Positions 1 to 10,260 of a DNA stretch of 64,000 bases are shown in pieces. Position numbers and translations under genes: made by a program. Numbering within the stretch: the stretch's first letter is position 1; each line of letters starts with the position of its first letter. The notes beneath the pieces were generated by a model. That model was given only the letters and a program-made list of their open reading frames with translations. It had not been told where the DNA came from and searched no databases. The DNA comes from Chrysomallon squamiferum (Eukaryota; Mollusca; Gastropoda; Neomphalida; Peltospiridae): positions 13,776,759 through 13,840,758 of the forward strand of contig CM022678.1 in assembly GCA_012295275.1 (NCBI GenBank), written 5' to 3'.

Positions 1-30
1 TGTATTTAATGTTACTGGTGATTATAAAAC

Positions 31-116
31 CTCTTGTAGTGATGAAAATAAAATATGACAGTCAATTTTACCACTGAGCAGATTATGCGGACCATGTTTT
101 AATTTCTGAACAAGAG
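31..116 (+). ncRNA. Box C/D snoRNA, family A copy 1
   Basis: A 7-bp terminal stem (CTCTTGT at 31-37 with ACAAGAG at 110-116) encloses a C box GTGATGA (39-45) and a D box CTGA (106-109). A D'-like CTGA is at 74-77. The base order stem-C-D-stem is the canonical layout of an intronic box C/D snoRNA. The stretch before the D box (GTTTTAATTT) and the stretch ATGACAGTCAATTTT are shared with copies 2 and 3, so these are the likely functional parts. I could not match the guides to an rRNA site from memory. Confidence 0.8.
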
Positions 117-557
117 TATGTCACAGAAAACCAAATGTTTTTAGACTGTTGTTGGGCAATAGTTGCCAGGTTGAAGTAACAACTAAAATGTCCTATAAAA
201 TTGAAATTTAATAATACATTACCCTCTCTTCCAAAATGACTATTGATATGCAGACCTTCTAAATGTTCATGTAATCAGCTAACTACTGACCTGATACTGT
301 TGTAAATTGGTTTTTATATTATGCAGATGGTAATACATGGATGCACTCACGCATTCACACACGCATGCACTCACACACACAAACATGCACGTAAGTGACA
401 TCAGGCCAAACAGGTTTTAATTCTGTACATATTGACCAAATTGTCAGTACAGTAACAATTGGTGAGTGTCCTAAATGAGGGTAATTAGATGGCTTTTTTT
501 ATTTATTGTTTTACATATTTTAGAATCCTGTGATAGTTGAGTCAGGTGTGATTAACT

Positions 558-638
558 TCTTGTAGTGATGACAACAAAAATGACAGTGAATTTTATTACT
601 TATTCACCTGTGATGACCGTTTTAATTTCTGAACAAGA
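558..638 (+). ncRNA. Box C/D snoRNA, family A copy 2
   Basis: Terminal stem TCTTGT (558-563) with ACAAGA (633-638), C box GTGATGA (565-571), and D box CTGA (629-632). An internal TGATGA at 611-616 could be a C' box. The region before the D box (GTTTTAATTT) and the internal motif ATGACAGTGAATTTT match copies 1 and 3 with one substitution, while the middle has diverged. It lies in RPL7 orientation. Confidence 0.8.
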
Positions 639-1535
639 CACTGCATCCAGAATTAAAAGGATATTTTTCACTCATTTTAGGTCTGTAAATACATTTTCAT
701 TGTTTTGACATCAATGCTCGGTGGCTGTTTATTTAAAAATAAAAAATAATATAAAAAAACGCTACTTTTTGTAAACACAATACAATAAAATAATGTTGAT
801 TGACATTCTGAAAAAGAATTGTATACACGAGAACAGGTATTATAGCACAAGTCTATGGTCCATACTTGGTATATTTTTCTGATGTGGTTATGGTTTCTTA
901 ATAAATAACACCTTATGCTTGATGTAACAAAATGGTCATTTTCATTTCTGAAATTGGTTGAGACAGTTTTAGTTTTTGTAAACAGTATTGTTGTAAAAGG
1001 TATACTTGATATTCTTTTATTACTTTTTTACATTTTTAAAAAAAAATGTGGACCGAGTATTTTCACAGTACAGTTAAGTCAGAATTAACAGCTGTAATGT
1101 TTTAGTTGGAGTTCTTTTATAAACTTCATCCAGGCAGACTGGCATGTTTGATTATCACTTACATTCTGAGATCTCCATTCCTGTAGTTGTATTGTCTCTT
1201 TAGAATTTCATTCCCTCGGTAGTAATATTTGTTATTTATATAAAATTAAAATGTTTCAAAATAAATTCATCTTGTTATAAATAAAAATATATATTGCACT
1301 GCATATATGAGGCCTGTTCTTAAATATTATCTGTCAAAATATTTTACTTTTATGGTATGAATTCTGAGTTTAAATAATTGTAAATATATTACTGTTATTA
1401 AACTATTTGTTCATTCAACAAAAGCTATTTAACAAAAGAAAAACAAATGTCACTTGGAACTATACCAGATACATTTACACTGTTCTTATTGCAGTAGCTA
1501 TACTTAATTCATGAGGTTTTCAGTTCAGTAAGAAT

Positions 1536-1620
1536 TCTTGTGATGATGAAAACAAAAATGACAGTCAATTTTTTACTTCTTATTCATCTGTGAAGACTGT
1601 GTTTTAATTTCTGAACAAGA
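1536..1620 (+). ncRNA. Box C/D snoRNA, family A copy 3
   Basis: Terminal stem TCTTGT (1536-1541) with ACAAGA (1615-1620), C box ATGATGA (1543-1549), and D box CTGA (1611-1614). It shares ATGACAGTCAATTTT and GTTTTAATTT-CTGA with copies 1 and 2. Because the ends and both candidate guide regions are kept while the middle drifts, all three copies are probably functional paralogues. Confidence 0.8.
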
Positions 1621-2076
1621 GTATAGGTTTCCACAGATTGGTGTGATTGGATTTATTTAACTTCTTTTTTAAGAGATACTGTTTCACCAAGAGGTGTAAA
1701 TATCTGCCATTAGTACTTGCTATGATCATCTGGTTTTTCATTAATAGCAATTAATGTAAAGGTACTGCATTTATGATTTTATCTTTAGCAATATATCATT
1801 TTGTGGCTGTGAAATCCAAAATGAAATGATCTTAGTTTTTATTCCTGCCTTGTACATGGTCAGAAATATGAGTACAAAAATGTTTTACAACTACTACATG
1901 TGTTTAACCAGTTGGATTAGCTGTTATTTAAAATGTATTCTGACTAAACAAAATTAAGAATTTGTGAAATAAAAAATAAACTTGTAACAGTATAATTCAA
2001 ACAAATACATAATCAGACATGTTGAACATCTGCCTGTGAGGACAGTCATAACAAATGGTTTTGCCTATTACTAATG

Positions 2077-2147
2077 CTTTTTATGATGAATAAACAGACT
2101 TTCGTTCTACTGTATGAATCTGAAGAAAGCTAAAATTTCTGAAAAAG
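2077..2147 (+). ncRNA. Box C/D snoRNA, SNORD59-like copy A
   Basis: Terminal stem CTTTT with AAAAG, C box ATGATGA (2083-2089), and D box CTGA (2139-2142). The 13-base stretch GACTTTCGTTCTA (2097-2109) sits directly before a D'-like CTGT. It is complementary over 12 bases to the conserved 18S rRNA segment AGAACGAAAGTC. By the D+5 rule the target is the second A of GAAC, which corresponds to 18S A1031 in human, the site assigned to SNORD59 (snR54 in yeast). The D' box is degenerate. The SNORD59 equivalence comes from memory of that pairing. Confidence 0.8.
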
Positions 2148-2794
2148 ATATATTATCAGCTGTTTTTACATTATAAAAACAATGAAATTTTATTTGGCTT
2201 GGTCCGCATTATTATAGATTATAAAGTCATTTAAGTAAAATTTTACTTTATAAAAATAATTCATACATTGTATTTCTTTATTGTCATTAATTTGAACTGT
2301 TGATAGAAAATTTCTATATGGTACAGTTAACCAGGATATTTTTTTCTTTTAGGGTACAGATGTTAATGTTGCTTTGCAAGTAACACTCTGTGCTGTGCCT
2401 TTTCCAGTGTCACAGTTCAATTTTTCAACTTGCTACATTATAATACACAATCACCTTTTGAAGTCCTGTTTAATTGCAGGCTCTTTTCATATTGATTGTG
2501 ACATTTGATGTTTATTTAACCTAATTAGTTAGTGATATCACTGATAAATTTTCAGTATCTAACAAAAGTTTTGTTTCTGTTGAACTTGGATTTGCAGTAA
2601 TAGTAATTATGGAAATATCTGTAAATACTAATCTGCTAATATTAATTAATGTGCACAGTGTATTCTAATATTTCTAATTCAGAATTATATAAACAACATT
2701 TTCAAAACGGTGCATTGTTGTACAAAAAATAATTGCTGTGGCTGTATCTAGTGTTGCTGCTTGCTGAAGTGGTGGAAATTGTTGATTTTTACAG

Positions 2795-4012
2795 TATAAA
2801 TGGAGTTCATCCCCGACCCAGAAAGGTGATGCAACTTTTCCGTCTGAGACAGATCAACAATGGTGTGTTCATGAAGCTGAACAAGGCCACATTGCAGATG
2901 TTGAAAATTGCTGAACCGTACATAACTTGGGGGTGAGTACACAGGAAAATGTTATAAGCTTCATTTATGTTAACACAGGTGAATTCATAAGAAGCATTTT
3001 TAATATGAATTTAAGAAACATGAGAATAATTTTGGATTTGACTATTTAAAATAAGATACGAAGAAACATAATCCTCACAGGAGTGACTGACTCTCTGAAA
3101 ATTTAGCAATTGATGAACGGTATTATAATTCATAAAAAATTACTTCAACATTTTAGATGAGCAATTTTTGTTACTCAGTAAATGACTTAACTTTATTGTT
3201 GCAATGATTATTATAATGTAGAATTCCCAACTTGAAGAGTGTGAGAGAGCTCATCTACAAGAGAGGCTATGGAAAAGTAAACCACCAGCGAATCCCTCTC
3301 ACAGATAACGCCATCATTGAAAAAAGGCTTGGTAAGTTGTCACTACAAAACACTGACAACAGATGCATTGAAAATCGACAAAACAGTTTCCTAGAAAAAG
3401 AATAATCTAACACAGCATCAAAATATTTATTTATGATATTTCTAATTGGAATAAATGTTGAATAGGTTGATTTAGTTATTAATAAACTGACAAATTTCAC
3501 AGAAATGCTCTTCTTAAAAATGTTTCTAGGAATTATTTTTGTTAAATTAATGAAGATGAAAATCTGAGCTAGTGTGTGTGTTGGCAGAGTGATTATTTAA
3601 TTTTAATGCTTGTTATGATGAATAAAGACTTTCGTTCTACTGCATATCTCTGAAGAAAGTTAACATTTCTGAACAAGCTACATTGTCAACCATGTTCACA
3701 CATTAGAAAAAAGATTGAAGATTTGTATTTCCATAAATTGTGAAAATAACTAATATAAAATAAAATATTTTCCTTAACAAAATTTAATTAAATCTTCTTC
3801 CAGGCAAGTTTAACATCATTTGTATGGAAGATTTGATACACGAGATTTTCACTGTTGGTCCACATTTCAAAGAAGCATCAAACTTCCTGTGGTACTTTAA
3901 ACTGAACACACCCAATGGTGGCTGGAGAAGAAAGTACAATCATTTTAATGATGGTGGAGACTGTGGTTTCCGAGATGATAAAATTAATGCTCTCCTCAAG
4001 AGAATGATTTAG
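2795..4012 (+). CDS. RPL7: 60S ribosomal protein L7, 3' part (last three exons)
   Basis: Component of the large cytosolic ribosomal subunit (uL30 family). Three exons join in frame: 2795-2932, 3222-3331 and 3804-4012, ending in TAG at 4010-4012. Each junction has AG acceptors and GT donors (GTGAGT at 2933, GTAAGT at 3332), and the phases agree. The 151 whole residues contain RPL7 hallmarks: [20 protein letters not shown], then [19 protein letters not shown], then [16 protein letters not shown], ending in a basic tail (INALLKRMI). The first base of 2795 completes a glycine codon begun in an upstream exon. That exon, the N-terminal half of the protein and the promoter lie left of the window, because no lysine-rich N-terminal exon is visible in 1-2794. 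A polyadenylation signal AATAAA is at 4473-4478. The introns host box C/D snoRNAs. The identification is certain; only the missing 5' half limits it. Confidence 0.96.
3608..3678 (+). ncRNA. Box C/D snoRNA, SNORD59-like copy B
   Basis: It lies inside the RPL7 intron 3332-3803. The terminal stem is GCTTGT (3608-3613) with ACAAGC (3673-3678), the C box is ATGATGA (3615-3621) and the D box is CTGA (3669-3672). It carries the same 18S guide GACTTTCGTTCTA (3627-3639) before a D'-like CTGC as copy A. The terminal stem differs from copy A by a paired change (T:A to G:C), so pairing is maintained. Confidence 0.85.
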
Positions 4013-4472
4013 ATGCAACACATCTGGACAACTATTAAATTTAAGGGGAAAAAAGATGCGTTTGTTTTCCTTTTGAGTTGATACTTTTTTCTTGAAATCT
4101 TTAAAATAGATAGGGAAAAGATGGGTATGAAAACTATGATAGTGGACTGAAAGTCCAGATATAATCATGTTCTGCAGTATGTAAAAGTTGAAAGACGTAT
4201 TGTTCCATATACGGGAAGGAAGTACTTGTTGCTAATGGAAAGTGGCAGGTTTACTTTGAGCATTGTTCATAGTTACCAAACAGGAACAAATAATAGGAAA
4301 TTTGCAATCTTCACAACGCATGATAATATTGTTTCATTGGCATCGGAAATAAATAACTGTTTTTTAAAGAAGCAAGTCAGTGTTAATAAATTTAATATAT
4401 TAGGCATGTAAAACAAGCTTAAATTCAAATTGAGCATTTCCTCCATTAAATATTTTTAAATGTGCACAAATG

Positions 4473-4478
4473 AATAAA
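4473..4478 (+). terminator. Polyadenylation signal of RPL7
   Basis: AATAAA lies 461 bases after the RPL7 stop codon. It is the first good canonical hexamer in the expected place. An earlier near-match TTAATAAAT at about 4383 could serve instead. Confidence 0.4.
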
Positions 4479-5511
4479 AAGCAACTAATGTAAAGTAACT
4501 TTATTACAAAACGGGGCTGTACATAAAGTTAATGCAAGTATTTTTAAAAAAATACTTTTTGTACTCAAATTGGAAGACAAATGTATTCTTATGATCTATA
4601 TTAAACACAGATCTTTACTATCAATTTTCAATTCATTAATTAGGTAATAAACAAAAAATATATTAAAATAAAAGAATTAGTAAAACTGCTAAATTAATTT
4701 GTACCAAAAATATTGCACTTAGAGATTTACAATTTTTTTTTTTTTTTTTTTTTAAGCTACACAAGTAGGATACATGAAAACTATATTTTTGAATCGGAAA
4801 CAGAATGTAGTAAACTAATTGGTAACAAAACTAACCAGCTGAATTAAAAATATATTGCTATTTAGTCATTTTGAGAAATAATGCAGAAATATCATAAATT
4901 TTCCGCGGGCCAATTTTTTATTATTTTTAAAGGTAGCAGTTGTCAGTATTAAATCTAACTGGGAAATGTATATTTGTTACAAAGATACACAGGTAAATAA
5001 GTGTATATTAAGTTACTTCAAAATTGCTTTAAAGGTTTAAGTTGAAATATAAAATCAAAATATTTGCGCTGGATGTATAAAAACCATACATTAAAAGCAT
5101 GTATTAAAAATGTGTTAGTCTGTTAATGAAATTAAAATAGTTATATTTTTTTCTGATCTGTATATAGGTTAACATTTCAGCTTTACATGCAATGAAGTAT
5201 AATTATTCTGGTTTTATTAAGCATATGATATACATTTTTCTAGTTTCAAAATGTTTGTAAAGAAATTTTGTGTAACTTCATAATATTCATGTTACCAAGT
5301 GACAAAAAAAAAAAATAATAATAATAATTATAACATTTGGAAACAAAATATTTCTATTTAACCAAAACCGAAATATGATTTAAATTTTGCTGTCAGAACT
5401 AAATTTATATGTGGGAATTCCAAGATGTTACTTAAAGAATATCACAAACAGCAAATACAAAGATTTTGTTTTTGTTGTGAACTATGCTTGATGGATGTCT
5501 GCTGTTAGGGT
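4479..5511. other. Intergenic space between two convergent genes
   Basis: RPL7 (+) and the receptor-like gene (-) end towards each other here. The stretch is AT-rich and has a poly-T run of about 22 bases (4732-4753) and a short AAT run near 5318. A minus-strand AATAAA (TTTATT on + at 5213-5218) may end the receptor-like transcript. No coding signal was seen. Confidence 0.6.
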
Positions 5512-7165
5512 TTATCTCAAGACTTCATCCAGAATGATACGAGATGCAAATGCCACTGAGAATGCCAGAATGACTGTAGTTATAGCATTGTAGCTGATGG
5601 TGAAACCATAAACCTAAAATAAAAAATGTAGAATTATTCTTCACAAACATTTTCAGTAAACCAGAAAGAATAAAGAATGAAAATTGCAATTTCACATACA
5701 TTTTAAAACATTTGGAAAATAATATTCAAATACTATAAATTATTTACCTGCATTTGTAGTGGCTGCTGGTTTAAAAAGAACAAAACTGACAGTCTCTCCT
5801 CCATTGGACAGATACACTGCAATTTAAAAAAAATCTATATATTTAAAAAAAGAAAGTATTTTACTGTTTATTAGAAATTTTTATTCTCATATGAAAACTA
5901 ATTAATTTTATCTTCTTTCACATTTCATATAGATTTAAAAAAAAAACAACATACAAAACAATAGACTGTTAGACAGAATCTGACCTTCAGTAACCTTTGA
6001 CCTTCTGCATTGACCTCTGCATAGGCAGAGCTGATAATGAGCAGTAGAAGAAGAGGAATGATGAATTCCAGAATTCCTGTCAGTGTGGCATCATGACTTG
6101 TCCAGTAGATGATGTAATCTGCACACCATATGAGAATAAACATGATCCAGCTAAACAACCAGCGCTGTAGATATCTACATGTTATAGACAGCCGTGACTG
6201 AAACAGTGTCACAACATAATCTGATAATAATGAGTATTTCACCTCAAACACACACACACACACACGTGTATAAAATGCACGTTATTTGAGAATAAACAAA
6301 ACGGTTTTATAGCATAAATAAATTTATATAAGAAAGAATATGAATACACACTTACAAACTCAGTGATACTTACAACTGGATGTCACCTGGGGGAAAAAAT
6401 TCAACAAAATAGAGATATATGATTACATAACACTAGTATAGTTATATTAAAAACATACATAGATTTTCCAGTATGAAAACAACAAATCATCATTGGTCAG
6501 AAAAAATGGTTCTTTCCATGCATTATCATCTGTTTCCTGGGCAACATTGTCTGTCATCTATAACACAATAAAAACAATGTGTTATTATAACAATAAATAT
6601 AAAAGTGATAATAACAATAATAACATTAACAATAAGTTATACTAATAAATACAACTGATAATAATTATAATTGAAAATGATTACATCAACAACCAAACAA
6701 TAACAGTATCGGTGATACAATAACAACAGATAGTGACAGTGACAATAACAACAGATAGTGATAGTGACAATAACAACAGATAGTTACAGTGACAACAACA
6801 GATGGTGACAGTGAAAATAACAGATAGTGACAGTGACAGAAATGATGATAATAATCACCTCCACACTTTGATTAGGCTGCTGGGTTTCAGGATATTTTAC
6901 TTCTGTCAAGTCTCTCTCATCAGCTGACCTCTCTGTCTTCCTGTCTGCTAGTTTCTGTGGTGACAAGACTTTTGATGGTGTTTGTAGGTTTATATTTCCA
7001 GTTATAGATTCCAGAAAAATATTCTGTGAGGTCACATGAACATTTTCTTCATCTTCTGAGATACTGTCATCCCAGACATACCATTCAGTATATGGTTCTA
7101 TATCTATGTAATTTAAAAAACATTTGAGAGAGAGAGACGGTCCTTTGTGTGTGTTGTGGCTGTGT

Positions 7166-7218
<53 letters not shown>

Positions 7219-8942
7219 ACTAACATATTTAAAAATTAAAAATTAAAAATTATCTGTTATTTATTTTAATATCACTTTATTGATGATAATTCTTAACACC
7301 TATCAGTTTCTAAAGATGTTTTTGATCTTTTCTTTTTTTCCATCATCATCATCGTTGTTGTTGTCAGATAATTATTAATAATATTAGTGCTGATTTTTAG
7401 TTATTATCATGTTTATTGTTGTGCTCTTTTACCATTGGTTGTAGAAATGGTTTCCTCAGACTTGGTCTCTGTACAAAGAACATTTTCCATCCAGAGTCTT
7501 TCAAACACATGTGCATCCACTGCAAGTTCTCTCATAAATCTTCTAATACCTGTTTATAAAATGGTATATATTACCTGAATACTCTTAAACATTTGCATAT
7601 TACATTAAAAATTTTAACACTGACCATATCAAAAGTCTATAAGAGTTATAAAACCTATAATGTGCTTTTCATTAACATTTATAAAAAAAACATGACAACC
7701 AAATGTTCTTACCAACTGTGTGTGTCCTACAGACTGACAGAAGAATGAAAACAACAAGAAGATTCCAGATGATACAGAAGAAAGCGTACACTGCTCGAGA
7801 GATATACATGATTTTACACACTACTGGCAGCAGCTGTATGTTGGTGCACGACTTGTCACTGAACAGGATTACTGTGCCATAAAGGTTGACAGCAATTACC
7901 ACAAAACTCAAAATCATCACAATCAGAGCAATGCTTATCTTCATAAATGTTTTAGAATGCATCCGAACACTTTCAGCAAAATTCTTGTTGCTAAACAACC
8001 GGCCAGCCAGTCGGTGGGCATAAATGCCAAAGACAACCCAAGTAAAACCAATCAGAATTGACACTGATCCAATTAAAACTGTTGTTCGTGAAAACTCACT
8101 TTTGATGTCATAAATTTTGAACCAGAAACCAGACATGCCAAAAGTTAGAGCAGACCCTGCTGTTAGGACATGCAGGAATGTTGCAAATATTGGTTTTTCA
8201 GTCAGTGACAGTTTTATTCCAAGTGACCGAGCAAGCAGGAACCACATCCAGCCAGGCAACTTCTGTGAAAGGAGAATGTTTCTACGTCGAAAACCATCAT
8301 CCATGGATGGGAAAGTGAGAAGATGTGAAATGTAGGGAGAACCAGAGTGAGATTCATAAAACCTGTCAGGTGAGCCTCGGGTACAGGTAGAAAAATTAGA
8401 AAAATCCCGCTGCATTCTGCAATTAAGAAATCCAGAATATTTGAAATAAATATATATTAAAAAGTTATGATTAATGAATAAAATAATTATTATAATATGA
8501 ATAATGATAATTATTAACAAATATGTCAAATATGTCCTGTTTGACAGGAGATATTTTAAACACTTTTTAAATTACTTAATATAAGGATAATGAAAACTGA
8601 TGAACAGAAGAAAGATTATTATAAACAAAAACAGGATAAATGAATTAAATTGTAGTGATAAATTAGAAAAAAAATAAAATAAAATAAAAAAGGAAGGACG
8701 GAAAAAAGATAACGAAAGAGAGTAAAATGAACATTTTCATACCCTGGTATAGGCACAAATGGACAACCCACAGGTCTTCCTTGTGGAAGTGGGCGTTTTC
8801 TCCTGTCCGTCATTCTGTCATTCTGAACGTTATCACCGAACTCTTGAACTGAATATATTCCTTTCGTTGAATAATAATTTCTCCTAACTGTATCTGCACG
8901 TTCAGGACAGTCTGCAATGCTGTCGTCGTCTGTTATCATCAC
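5512..8942 (-). CDS. Seven-transmembrane protein, candidate gustatory-receptor-like (GRL)
   Basis: Eight exons join in one frame, read on the minus strand: 8743-8942, 7713-8416, 7433-7549, 6859-7103, 6459-6557, 5985-6197, 5748-5816 and 5512-5613. They give 582 residues from ATG at 8942 to TAA. All introns are GT-AG with matching phases. Seven hydrophobic helices are visible: four in exon 2 (for example FLHVLTAGSALTFGMSGFWF and ISIALIVMILSFVVIAVNL), two in exon 6 (WLFSWIMFILIWCADYIIYW and LEFIIPLLLLLIISSAYAEV) and one in exon 8 (AITTVILAFSVAFASRIIL). An acidic, polar loop of about 165 residues (exons 2-5) separates helices 4 and 5. The N-terminus is long and polar with no signal peptide. The end (LFFLNQQPLQMQVYGFTISY, then the last helix) has the spacing of the gustatory/odorant receptor C-terminal region, but the TYxxxxxQF motif is not kept. 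Family membership is therefore inference, while the gene structure itself is well supported. It would be a ligand-gated channel-type receptor in the plasma membrane if the call is right. Confidence 0.75.
7136..7215. repeat. Dispersed repeat with (GT)n(GA)n tail, copy 1
   Basis: The 29 bases at 7136-7164 recur identically at 46518-46546. Both copies run into a (GT)n then (GA)n tract. This copy lies in intron 3 of the receptor-like gene. Confidence 0.7.
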
Positions 8943-9562
8943 GACGACGCGATCTGTTCTTATCGTGGTTCAGATACTGTCAGAATGAGGAAAACCAAGA
9001 TTTATCTCCCGTAATGCGACTGAAACTGTATTTCGTTAGTCGCTTGATAATGACAGCAGTTGTAAACAAATGAGAAATTGGTTTACTAATCAGTCGTGAT
9101 TTATTAAGTCACCACAATATTAATCCCTTTCAAACTGCAGCTCAGTTAAATTTTAAACCACCATAAGAGTATTTACAACAAAAAATAATAATAAATAGAA
9201 TTATGCTCCCTTAGTTCATTTCGGATGAGTCCATTACTCACCTTCGAGGTGGATACGAATATTTTTATTTTTTTACATCCAGATAAATTGGATTTATTTT
9301 ATTACAATGGTTTTGTATAATGTCTGGTATTTGATATATCAGTTGTGTTTTTTTTCTTGTTTTTTTATTTTTATTTTTATTTTTTATAAAATTTATTTTA
9401 ATATTTATATTGTTCAGTTATTCACAGTCTTTTGTATAAATTAATAATACAGAAAGCTGTAAACCCCCCTCTATTGATAATTATAATTTTGTAAAAACTG
9501 CTGACCGATGAACTTCTGGCAACATAGAAGTAGACTGTAGCCATTTCATTGTCTTTTTAAGA
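8943..9562. promoter_or_regulatory. Divergent promoter region, receptor-like gene / ADHFE1
   Basis: The 620 bases separate the start codons of two genes transcribed away from each other. The left end (8930-9070) is richer in CG dinucleotides than the surroundings. A T-rich stretch lies at 9280-9420. No clear TATA box was chosen. Confidence 0.5.
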
Positions 9563-9890
9563 ATGACTTTTAAAATTGCTTTATTCAGATGTGCGTCTTT
9601 TTATGGGTAAATACAGCGTCGCATCTATTGATTATGACATGACAATTGTTGAAATAGCTGACAGACTGCAACTCAGCCCAAGGTTAAAGGGCACTTAGAG
9701 TAATATATGTAAAAACTGATCAGTTCATATCAGATTACCTACTAGTATTAAACATAATATCTCTTTATTTATTTGTATTAATAAAAGATTTTTAAAATAA
9801 ATATTTTCATAAAAATAGATATGAAAAATTGTTTGCCATTTTTAGCTAACTAAAATATTAATAACTATTGAACAGATCCTACAGGTGGTG

Positions 9891-9926
<36 letters not shown>

Positions 9927-10166
9927 TCTTCGTATGTTACACTGAAAAGTTTGGTTTGTAATAGTTTTCTTCTAACTGTTATTTCCATGTTATAATTTTG
10001 TATTACATTGTATGATTTTTGTATTACAGTTTTAAATAGTAATTCTGTTTATTTATGTTTTATTTCAGCAGATGTAGACACCCTCTATTACAGATTATGC
10101 AGTGCAATGATGGTAAGCATACAGATATTTCAAAAATATATTTGTTGTCCATCTAAACTTAAAATT

Positions 10167-10260
<94 letters not shown>

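Larger units (their letters stand above)
1..2794 (+). other. Presumed long RPL7 intron carrying four snoRNAs
   Basis: The stretch before the first visible RPL7 exon ends in a splice acceptor (TTTTTACAG at 2786-2794). It holds no open frame resembling the N-terminal half of RPL7. It contains four box C/D snoRNA-like units in the same orientation as RPL7 and otherwise AT-rich unique sequence. A short run of CA-rich sequence lies near 345-385. Confidence 0.6.

Noticed and set aside
2353-2420. Possible upstream RPL7 exon after TTTTAG
   Set aside because: No frame resembles the conserved RPL7 N-terminal half, and no suitable donor leaves the needed two-base phase.
6374-6386. 13-base micro-exon in the receptor-like gene, between exons 5 and 6
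   Set aside because: It has a good acceptor and a GTAAGT donor, but including it shifts the frame into stop codons. Skipping it keeps the frame.
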